Below the pieces are notes generated by a model. That model was not told the origin of the DNA. It saw nothing but the letters and a program-made list of their open reading frames with translations, and searched no databases. A DNA stretch of 64,000 nt from Ampullaceana balthica (Eukaryota; Mollusca; Gastropoda; Lymnaeidae), in the NCBI GenBank assembly GCA_944989445.1, contig CALYLW010000284.1:129001-193000 (forward strand), written 5' to 3'. This document shows, piece by piece, positions 55,046 to 64,000 of the stretch (position 1 is the stretch's first letter; every line of letters starts with the position of its first letter). A program made the position numbers and the translations under genes.

Positions 55046-55243
55046 CATGGAGTCTCCAAACTACGGCCCGCGGGCCAGATGCGGCCTGCGTAACCCTCTC
55101 ATACGGCCCCTGGAGATCTTTTAATCTAAAAAAAAAGATACTATTTTTACCTGTAGTTTAACACAAAACTGTGTGTAGTCGACCCCCAAACTGCTGTTTG
55201 ACAGTTAATGCGGCCCTCCGGCAGAAAAGTTTGGAGATCCCTG
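55046..55243. mobile_element. hAT MITE (198 bp) with intact target duplication
   Basis: Begins catggagtctccaaactacg and ends aaagtttggagatccctg. A perfect 8-bp duplication gtctaatg lies at 55038-55045 and 55244-55251. Subterminal 'ggcccgcgggcc' is a palindrome typical of hAT ends. Confidence 0.92.
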
Positions 55244-55251
55244 GTCTAATG

Positions 55252-57412
55252 TGATAACCAAGTGACATCAGTTCTTGGAGTTTTTCTTGCCGCGCTGATA
55301 AGAACAACATCATTAATAATTTTCTTGGAATTTTATTTTCATGTAACTTTCTTATTTTCTTGTGTAAAGTCAAGCCAGCTTTGTTGATCTTTACGCCCCG
55401 TAGATTGGTCTTTGATTAGCCGTTATGGCCAGTTTATGGCAGGGCGAAATGATGTTCTCTCTGTGGGGTTGATTTGTTCGTTAAACCATGATGGTCTTGT
55501 TAGTCTCGGCAACCAAAGAAGACACGGGTATAGAAATAACACTGGGTGATACGAGAATACAATTAACGGTTGATTGCCTTGAACCCATGTCTAGTAATAG
55601 TTTTTTTAAAATAAAATTTTGTTTATTGGTAAGAGAATTACCGTCTTGCCAAATCTCTTGTTGGAATCGTTTATTCAAAGCCGGGGAAAAGTCTTGTCAG
55701 TATGTACATATAAGATACCTTTATTAACTTTGAGCCCGCCCCTTCTCCATGAACGCCACCTTCGCTGCCTCTTAAATTGCAGCTTTGCTGACAAATGTCC
55801 ATTTAAGTTATTCTTTTACCTACGCAGGCATTTTTGGCTCGCGTATGACGCAATAATCTTCTGTATAGAAGCAGCGTATTTAATAGATAAGATATTTATG
55901 TTAGTCGTCTTAGTTTCTTAGAACTTAGTCTGACAAGAGTGGCCTATAAAGAAAGACTGAAGACGTCATCTGTGATCCTCCTTTTCCCGACTCCCCGTAA
56001 TTACCCGGCTACCAGCAGTACCATAAAACACGACAGCATCATCCAAGTCGACGGCGCACTGTCCTATGCGGTATGTTGATGATGATTTAATGCATGGCAG
56101 TGGTTGGCGCGTGGAAGCTGCTTAGTGTAGTGGGTGGTGCTGTTGGTGAGGGTGAGTAGACCGCCATAACAAGACTCGGGTGACTTGCTCGGCACTCAGT
56201 ACAATCGTATTCTCTTTCGATGTCTTCCTGACAGGCCCACCAGTCCTTATGTGGAGCATTCATCCAATGCTGGGTAAGCGAGTAGTGAAAATTTGGGACC
56301 TCCGAATGTACTCTTCCAATTTTCATTACGTCAACGAAGTTTACCTAGGTTTGCTCTGGAACGTCATTATTGTAAAAAAAAACCCTATGTTGTAAAGAAT
56401 CAAATAAATGTCTAATATTGTTTCATCCAGAAAAGCCTTTGTCAAAAATGTTCTATTAATGTACAACCTCGGACTAGTTAAGCGATGTCAGTGGTCTTGA
56501 AAGTGCAAGAATTAATACTCTAAAATACTGGGACTTTTTTTTCTGAGCTACAAGACGCAAATGGGGGATGAAAGAAATATAATTGTTGGTTATAATTCAA
56601 TGCTTTTTCTCCTTCTCTCATCTTCCACCGGGCTTACAAGTGGACGGGAATGGGACGGTATTTCTCTCTATTGTATCCCGCCTAACAGTTCGGGCTGAAC
56701 AAAAGGGAGCCATTTTAAAAGAAAATAATAATACGATTTACATCTAAAGTCCAAAGAGGTTCTTTGATTTCGTTTACCTCTCTGCAAGAACAATCAGACA
56801 ATTACAGAATTGATGCGTTCAATTTCAAGAGACTTTTTGATCACAAGAGAAAATATTAGTTCATGACGTAGCTAGCATAACAATTGTAGCAGTGTTGTTT
56901 TTAAAGTGAATTTCTACACATAATACAGACAGTGGACTAGCAAAAACTGACAGAAGGTAGTTCGTATTTATGGGAGGGCCTGACAATTTAAGAAAAGTAT
57001 TTTAAAAAAAATAAATGGTCAAATTCACACGTGTCAAACTCAAGGTCAAATCAGACCCAGAGGTTACATGAGACCCGGGGCCACATCGATATATAGTGGA
57101 AGTCAAATTTCCTAAAATTAGATTTGTTATCCGAGAGAGTTCCCACATTGTTTAGAATAGGACATTTAAAAAGTTGTATGGTAACCTTCGTCGTTTCTCA
57201 GTAACCTAGCAGCGCTCAGTTGCTACTTATCACCATTCAGTTACTCTTAAGGAGTGGCTCATTTCTTCAAAAGGTACAATAGAGACAACTACACATTTTG
57301 ATTGAGCAAGTGAGTGACAAATCAACAGTGCATGCTTGGGAAGCGCTGTCGTAAAGCATCAAAATACATTAGTGCAGTGTTTATTTGATCAGACCATCCA
57401 CACACGATGAGG
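55252..57412. other. Intron 5 sequence with LINE-tail and hAT-like fragments
   Basis: At 55847-55892 there is a tail-only fragment of the LINE/SINE 3' end (cgcaataatcttctgtatag aagcagcg). Near 57027-57090 'cacgtgtcaaactcaaggtc' and 'gacccggggcc' look like a decayed hAT end. An exon-like stretch at 56236-56273 is not supported by homology. Confidence 0.45.
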
Positions 57413-57770
57413 TTGAACCCTAGAACTCAATGGCAGACTTGATAGTCTTGACTGGCAAGATCTTGCACCAACGACCCCTAGAACTAAATGGCAGACTTGA
57501 TAGTCTTGACTGACAAGATCATGATGCACCAACGACCCCTAGAACTAAATGGCAGACTTGATAGTCTTGACTGACAAGATCATGATGCACCAACGACCCC
57601 TAGAACTAAATGGCAGACTTGATAGTCTTGACTGGCAAGATCATGCACCAATGACCAATAGAGCTAAATGGCAGACTTGATAGTCTTGACTGGCAAAATC
57701 ATGCATCAATGACCAATAGAGCTAAATGGCAGACTTGATAGTCTTGACTGGCAAGATCATGCACCAACGC
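57413..57770. repeat. 59/62-bp minisatellite, six copies
   Basis: Units contain aactaaatggcagacttgat agtcttgactgacaagatca. A 3-bp insertion ('tga' in catgatgcacc) separates 62-bp from 59-bp units. Confidence 0.93.
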
Positions 57771-58235
57771 AACCATTCACCCCATTTCTTAGTTTGACTT
57801 ATCCTAAATCCAATCCAGTGTCTTCAGTAGGCCTGGATATTCGCTGCGTGGCTAAGCCTCACCTCTAATGATGTAAGCCCGTAAGTCAGCTTAATTGGAC
57901 ACCATACCACTAATACCAGACACCCAACTTATGTTGGCACCTGGCTAAGCTTGCCAGTGGTGGGCGCATCAATGTCTGCAGCCCAAGCTTCTAGTTGGTG
58001 GAGATCTCCACTCTTCTTCCATACTCTGGGGCCAGCTCACGTCATGTTAGCCCCGTCACTGTGTATGGAAGGTGGGGGTGGGTATTGTGTTACCTGATAC
58101 CGTCAAGTTACTTTCAGTTTTTAACAAATATTGACGGTTGCTTGGATCGCAAGTCAAACCAACAAATAAATGTAGCTGTGGGTTATTGAACGTATAAAAA
58201 TTCTTCAGTACCCAACTGTTTATGTCACTTTCGTA
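57771..58235. other. Intron 5 sequence
   Basis: No feature recognised. Confidence 0.4.
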
Positions 58236-58389
58236 TAGTTACTTATTAGTTACATACATGGTTCCTAGCAGCACACAGAGGGTCTTGTTGTTACATACAG
58301 GGTTCCTAGCAACACAACAGTGGGTCTTGTTGTTACATACAGGGTTCCTAGCAGCGGGTCTTGTTACATACATGGTTCCTAGCAGTGGG
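58236..58389. repeat. Tandem repeat of about 30-40 bp, interrupted by a hAT element
   Basis: Four diverged units of 'gttacatacagggttcctag cagcgggtcttgtt'. The last unit is cut at 'gcagtggg' by the hAT insertion and resumes at 60012 with 'gcagttggtcttgttg'. Confidence 0.85.
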
Positions 58390-58841
58390 CAGAGGCGTAA
58401 CTAGGTTTTTGGTGCCCTTGGCTAATTTATTTTTGGCGCCCTTGATAAATTGACAAGTTTCAGCTTTTCGATTTTTTAATTTGTTAGAAAAAATAATTGA
58501 ATTTCTCTTATTTTATTTATGACAATAATAACGTAGTCTGACAGTTACAGTCATACAACGTGAATATTTTTTAAAAATGCATAAGACAGGAACAATACTA
58601 ATTTGCAGTTTACTAAATAATACCACATAAATTGGTAGATAAAACTGGATTTTGTTGCGTTATTAAAGAATACATCAAATCTTGAAGTAACGTGTATTAA
58701 AAATAAAAAGAATAGTGTCAATGTGTCATACTCATCTCATACATAACGATAGAAACTCACAATTAAAAGTAAATTTAAGTAACACTCAATCGACAACAGC
58801 TAAGCACTTCCGTTAGCTGGCGTATTGGCGTGTTGCTAATA

Positions 58842-59906
58842 CAGTCGAACCTCTCTAAGTCGAACTCAAGTGGGAAAAAATATTCGACTTACGGAGTTTT
58901 CCAGTTAGGGGAAATGGCGTAATAGGCGCATAATAATCAAGGACAATGTTGATATTGAGAGGGGGGAACAGCCATAGCGGCTAGAAGGCTTAACAGGAAA
59001 GAGGGGCGTTGATGTTTCATATGAAAGAAGCCAACTTGCTTTGACATACCGACACAAGCCTGTGAGAGGAGACATCTTCCCCCCTCCCCCACTTTACCCC
59101 CTCGACAGTATGATGGGGATAGTAAGATTTTTCTTTTTAAAAGAAAGATTGTAAAATCATATTGACATTTGTGTGATAAGAAGCCCCGCAAAGGCCACAA
59201 ACATAATAAAAAATATTATAATGGTTTAAATGAAATATGTTTAAATATAATTAATTATTCACTTTTTTGTTATTAAGGATAAACGTGAAATACAGTCGGA
59301 CCTCGCTAATTTGAACTTCCCTAAGTCTTAAACTTCCCTATATCGAATTAATTGTTAGGTCCCTGCCAAATTCCATAAGATTAATGTAGTTTAGATCTCC
59401 TTTACTCCAAGATTTTTGGCTTTCAACCTCTCTTAGTCGAATTCTCCAAGGCGTTTGGATTATTATTCTGGAGTGACATTTCAGAACACGTTTTACGTAG
59501 AGCCAAGTAAATGGACGTAAAATCTTATCTTAGTGCATTCCACGAGAGATTAAGCGACCTTTGCAAGTACAAAAAATGACAAAGACATGAAAAAGGAGTG
59601 GTAACTAATTCGCGTCCCTTTGCTGCTTGCTGTGACTCTTTTTAAAAAGAAAAATCTTACCCCCCCCCCATCACACTGCGGAGGGAGTAAAGTGGAGGAG
59701 GGGAGGTCTCTCCTCTCACGTGCTTGTGTCGACATGTCAAAGCAAGTTGGCTTCCTTTCATATGAAACATAGACACCGCCTCTCTTTCCTGTCGAGCCTA
59801 CTAGCCGATTAATAGGCGCCTATTACGCAATTTTCCCTAACTCAAAAACTCAGTAAGTCGAGTTTTTTTTCAGGTCCTTTTGAGTTCGACTTAGAGAGGT
59901 CCGACT
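58842..59906. mobile_element. Pogo/Tigger-like foldback element with long inverted arms
   Basis: Ends cagtcgaacctctctaagtc and gacttagagaggtccgactg, with TA on each side (58840-58841 and 59907-59908), as in Tc1/mariner-pogo elements. The two arms stay complementary for roughly 300 bp: 'tttcatatgaaag' and 'agccaacttgctttgacat' in the left arm (about 59015-59047) reappear inverted at about 59733-59768. A further pogo-like left end (cagtcggacctcgctaattt) starts at 59293, also preceded by TA, inside the central part. Confidence 0.85.
59293..59480 (+). mobile_element. Second pogo-like terminus inside the foldback element
   Basis: cagtcggacctcgctaattt with internal echoes ('ctctcttagtcgaattctcc') is a related but distinct terminus. 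No separate right end was found, so it may be a nested partial insertion or an older internal repeat. Confidence 0.55.
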
Positions 59907-60019
59907 GTATTTATTTAAATACAAAATTAAAAAAATTAGAGATTTAGTGGTGCCCTTTTGAGCTGGCGCCCTTGGCAACTGCCGCGATGCCAACCCGTTG
60001 TTACGCCACTGGCAGTTGG

Positions 60020-61360
60020 TCTTGTTGATCGACCTACTCACACTCAACCGCCATACACAGTTTTATAAGACGTAACCAGGGAAAGACCAATTCTCCATAA
60101 CGTCTGCATACGCCATAGAAAAGTTTGGAAAAATAAGGCATGGGAAATATTCGTTTTTTATATGAATATCAATGTATCTATACATTAAAGACGTTTTTAA
60201 AAATGTCAATTGCTATTATTATTATCATTATTATTATTATTATTATTGTCAATATTATTTATAAATGTGGTTCTTATGGATATACGATATCGCCAAAAAC
60301 ACGTGAAGCCCCCGAACACTGGAAATGTAAATCTAAATAGAGGGCATGACGAGAGCAGGGAGTTAACAAAATAAAATTATATATTTTTTTTCTTCATTGT
60401 TTGAGCATCAGCGAAATTTCGACAAAAGCAGGAATGCTAACCACTCAAATTTGCGCCCCTTTTGCATAATACCGTTTACCCGTTAATGGAACTGAGTTTT
60501 TTGAGCAGGTTATTGGATTTCTTTTAACATCGTTGTCATGGTAATTACTTAAAATTATCAGCTTCTTATTTTTATTTACCCCCCCCCCTATTAAAAAATC
60601 CCCAATGTTTTCCAAATATGGGTGAAAATTGAAAGCTCAATAAGTCATGGGACGGTGGGTCGAAAGCTAAATGAACATAATTCATAGGGAGTTTGGAAAT
60701 ATTATATTTAAAAAAGTTCGCTTGTGTATGAAATATGTGGATGGCCCGCATGTGTAGTTTCACTTGTAAGAGACAGGGGGGGGGCGCTTCTCGGAGCAGC
60801 CGCCTTCTTGTTCCCGCCACCCTGGGGTACCCCCCCCCCGCGCTGAGTTTCAAGCATCACCGGACACCAGCAGCTCACTCGTCGCTCCTATCACGTGATT
60901 AATCAATGAGGGCGGGTGTTTAACGGCCTGGGGTGGGGTGGGGGGCCGGCATCGTCGAGTTAGCTGCTCTAATCGGGCTGAAAACGTCAAGATAAGATAA
61001 CGAGGATTACTTAGAGCCGTATTGCGGTGTGAGTTATAGGCCTGGCTTGTCCAATCACTCGCCGTCTGCAATGTAACTTCTGTATGTTGCGGGGGAGGCA
61101 GTGGATAAAAGAAACAACTTTTGGAATAGATGGTTCAAGACATCGTGTCCGTATATCGCGGTTATAAAACAGAGACGTTTATTTTAGAAACAACGAAATC
61201 CGCATACGCCTCATCGGCTTAGCCTTGGAACCTATCACTTCTTAAAATGCCATGATAGGATAAGATCTTTGACTGATGAAGAATTATAATTAGGATCTCA
61301 ACTCACATTTTACTTCTTTCTCAACTCTCCTTCGCTTGCTATTTGTACTCAGTTTAGTTA
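60020..61360. other. Intron 5 sequence
   Basis: (ATT)n lies at about 60215-60246, with C/G runs at about 60581-60588 and 60775-60785. No exon recognised. Confidence 0.4.
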
Positions 61361-61785
61361 TATATAAATACTAGCGTATCACCCGTCAAAAATGACGGAA
61401 GTTTTCAGCTGAAATCTATTTATTATTTATAAAAAATGCACTTTGTTTTAGGGCGCCTACGGCGCCGACCTTTTTCCAAAAGCCCAACTAACTTGTCCTT
61501 GTTTGATAAATACGAAATATTAAACTTTCTGAAATGTACACAAAGTATTTTATAATAGGGGTTGTTTTTTTATTTTATAATTAACCATCATCAAATCCTC
61601 ATTTTACTTGGATCCCTTTTACAAAATTAAAATATGAGCGAAAACAATGACGTCATATAATATTTTTGTACAGCGCATCTTTAATTTGAACACCTTTTGA
61701 TGCATTGGTGCAGTAATTTGGTGCGCTGCTTTCTAAAATTAGTATCGTCACGGACAGACACTACAGACGTGACATTGCAAATTAT
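61361..61785 (+). mobile_element. Dispersed repeat R, copy 2
   Basis: Head 'atactagcgtatcacccgtc aaaaatgacggaagttttc' contains the hairpin ccgtca/tgacgg. Tail 'ggtgcagtaatttggtgcgc' and 'tcgtcacggacagacac' match copy 1 at 54413-54700. It is longer internally and includes the palindromic 'gggcgcctacggcgcc'. Confidence 0.65.
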
Positions 61786-61877
61786 ATATGTTTTTATATT
61801 TATTATCGCTGAATCTCTTTAACCTCGCCATCTATATTTCCGTTTTTAAAGTGTTTTCTCAGTTCCATTCTCTATCT

Positions 61878-62097
61878 CACCGGTTCCCAACCTGTGGGTC
61901 GCGACCCTCAAGAGCGGGTTTACTGGGGGTCGCCAACTGTCGACTAAAAAATATCCACTATAAAGCAAATTTGCTCTATTTTGTAAAAACTTTATGGAAA
62001 ATGACTTAATTACATTTCACGAGGGGTCGCGGGTCACATGGCTTTGATAATAAAGGGTCGCCACTACTCGCCACCCAAAAAATGTTGGGAACCACTG
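61878..62097. mobile_element. hAT MITE (220 bp) with intact target duplication
   Basis: Begins caccggttcccaacctgtgg and ends atgttgggaaccactg. A perfect 8-bp duplication ctctatct lies at 61870-61877 and 62098-62105. It is rich in 'gggtcgc' motifs. Confidence 0.92.
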
Positions 62098-62234
62098 CTC
62101 TATCTCATTGTTTCATTTCTTTTATGTCCACATTACAGACTCACCTCAGCGACATCTCTTTACATCCTGTTGCACTGTGGCACTCTCTCTTAGAGCTCTT
62201 AACCTAAATGACATTCTAATCAACACAGCGAGCC

Positions 62235-64000
62235 TAAAATATCCAGTTATCTGCCAGGCCTCACTTGAGCTCTAAAAGGTCTTTACCGAAGTGACACTAT
62301 CATCACCCAGAGAGCCTCAAAACTGTCTCCGCCTTGCCTCACTTGAGCTCTAATTAAAGGTCTTTACCGAAGTGACACTCTCATCACCCAGAGAGCCTCA
62401 AAACTGTCTCCGCCTTGCCTCACTTGAGCTCTAATTAAAGGTCTTTACCGAAGTGACACTCTCATCACCCAGAGAGCCTCAAAACTGTCTCCGCCTTGCC
62501 TCACTTGAGCTCTAATTAAAGGTCTTTACCGAAGTGACACTCTCATCACCCAGAGAGCCTCAAAACTGTCTCCGCCTTGCCTCACTTGAGCTCTAATTAA
62601 AGGTCTTTACCGAAGTGACACTCTCATCACCCAGAGAGCCTCAAAACTGTCTCCGCCTTGTCTCACTTGAGCTCTTAAAGGTCTTTACCGAAGTGACACT
62701 CTCATCACCCAGAGAGCCTCAAAACTGTCTCCGCCTTGCCTCACTTGAGCTCTAATTAAAGGTCTTTACCGAAGTGACACTCTCATCACCCAGAGAGCCT
62801 CAAAACTGTCTCCGCCTTGCCTCACTTGAGCTCTAATTAAAGGTCTTTACCGAAGTGACACTCTCATCACCCAGAGAGCCTCAAAACTGTCTCCGCCTTG
62901 CCTCACTAGAGCTCTTATTAAAGGTCTTTACCGAAGTGACACTCTCATTACCCAGAGAGCCTCAAAACTGTCTCCGCCTTGCCTCACTAGAGCTCTTAAA
63001 GGTCTTTACCGAAGTGACACTCTCATCACCCAGAGAGCCTTAAAACTGTCTCCGCCTTGTCTCACTAGAGCTCTTAAAGGTCTTTACCGAAGTGACACTC
63101 TCATCACCCAGAGAGCCTCAAAACTGTCTCCGCCTTGTCTCACTAGAGCTCTTAAAGGTCTTTACCGAAGTGACACTCTCATCACCCAGAGAGCCTCAAA
63201 ACTGTCTCCGCCTTGTCTCACTAGAGCTCTTAAAGGTCTTTACCGAAGTGACACTCTCATCACCCAGAGAGCCTCAAAACTGTCTCCGCCTTGTCTCACT
63301 AGAGCTCTTAAAGGTCTTTACCGAAGTGACACTCTCATCACCCAGAGAGCCTCAAAACTGTCTCCGCCTTGTCTCACTAGAGCTCTTAAAGGTCTTTACC
63401 GAAGTGACACTCTCATCACCCAGAGAGCCTCAAAACTGTCTCCGCCTTGTCTCACTAGAGCTCTTATTAAAGGTCTTTACCGAAGTGACACTCTCATCAC
63501 CCAGAGAGCATCAAAACTGTCTCCGCCTTGCCTCACTTGAGCTCTTAAAGGTCTTTACCGAAGTGGCACTCTCATCACCCAGAGAGCCTCAAAACTGTCT
63601 CCGCCTTGCCTCACTAGAGCTCTTATTAAAGGTCTTTACCGAAGTGACACTCTCATCACCCAGAGAGCCTCAAAACTGTCTCCGCCTTGCCTCACTAGAG
63701 CTCTTAAAGGTCTTTACCGAAGTGGCACTCTCATCACCCAGAGAGCCTCAAAACTGTCTCCGCCTTGCCTCACTAGAGCTCTTATTAAAGGTCTTTACCG
63801 AAGTGACACTCTCATCACCCAGAGAGCCTCAAAACTGTCTCCGCCTTGCCTCACTAGAGCTCTTAAAGGTCTTTACCTAAGTGACACTCTTATCACCCAG
63901 AGAGCCTTAAAACTGTCTCCGCCTTGTCTCACTAGAGCTCTTAAAGGTCTTTACCGAAGTGACACTCTCATCACCCAGAGAGCCTTAAAACTGTCTCCGC
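62235..64000. repeat. 78/81-bp minisatellite running off the window end
   Basis: About 22 copies of a unit with ggtctttaccgaagtgacac tctcatcacccagagagcct caaaactgtctccgccttg. Early units have 'cttgagctctaattaaagg' (longer); later ones 'ctagagctcttaaagg' (78 bp) or 'ctcttattaaagg' (81 bp). Length differences of 3 bp keep a plus-strand frame open for 262 codons (26-27-residue repeat with LSSPREPQNCLRL). Earlier units contain stops ('ctctaa'), so this looks like a repeat artefact. Confidence 0.93.

Larger units (their letters stand above)
58390..60011. mobile_element. hAT element (1622 bp) carrying a nested foldback element
   Basis: Ends cagaggcgtaactagg and ttgttacgccactg are inverted. Flanks gcagtggg (58382-58389) and gcagttgg (60012-60019) match at 7 of 8 bases. 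Its own sequence is 58390-58841 and 59909-60011, with 'ggcgcccttg' motifs near both ends. The centre is occupied by the pogo-like element at 58842-59906. No transposase coding was seen. Confidence 0.85.

Noticed and set aside
56236..56273. Exon-like stretch with AHQSLCGAFIQC
   Set aside because: Has acag and gtaagc borders but no similarity to TMEM135 or any protein I recognise; too short to support.
63092..63880. 262-codon repeat protein
   Set aside because: It is the 78/81-bp array; earlier units of the same array contain stops. Kept only as a low-level finding.

Overview
This is eukaryotic nuclear DNA. It is AT-rich, has GT/AG introns, tRNA-derived SINEs, a non-LTR retrotransposon, many hAT-type elements and a very high load of minisatellites. 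That mix fits a lophotrochozoan, most likely a mollusc and perhaps a gastropod. This is an inference from style, because no taxon-diagnostic gene was tested. I see no rRNA, tRNA gene, CRISPR array or operon.

The only host gene I can support is the 5' part of a TMEM135 orthologue (peroxisomal/mitochondrial multipass membrane protein) on the + strand. Its exons lie at 23515-23661, 26255-26382, 28237-28326 (3a), 29626-29718 (3b), 38318-38351 and 47855-47920. Splice phases fit throughout, and the 3' half lies beyond the window. Exons 3a and 3b are diverged duplicates of one exon with the same phase at both ends, so they look like mutually exclusive alternatives. Its introns hold several large minisatellites, including a 43-bp array (30.1-31.6 kb) and a 3.1-kb array of 39/37-bp units (43.6-46.7 kb).

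Left of the gene (1-23.5 kb) is a graveyard of transposons. It holds small hAT elements, a composite hAT element with a MITE nested inside it (1254-2160, second copy at 40200-41116), and an inverted-repeat-rich block at 4.07-5.73 kb. It also holds a family of about 490 bp with GATCGATC-type core modules (5.1, 13.6, 16.0 and 16.5 kb). A decayed Jockey/CR1-like LINE (about 7480-10463) is interrupted by a minus-strand tRNA-SINE that has the same 3' tail as the LINE. A full-length but broken BED-finger hAT transposon lies at 18231-20393.

Right of exon 5 (47.9-64 kb) I find no further exon. This part has more minisatellites, hAT MITEs with intact 8-bp target duplications (55046-55243, 61878-62097), a hAT element at 58390-60011 that carries a pogo/Tigger-like foldback element inside it, and a 78/81-bp array that runs off the window end. 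Almost all long open frames here are tandem repeats without stop codons, not proteins. I found no convincing new multi-gene system. The strongest candidates for follow-up are the duplicated TMEM135 exon, the LINE/SINE tail sharing and the nested foldback elements.
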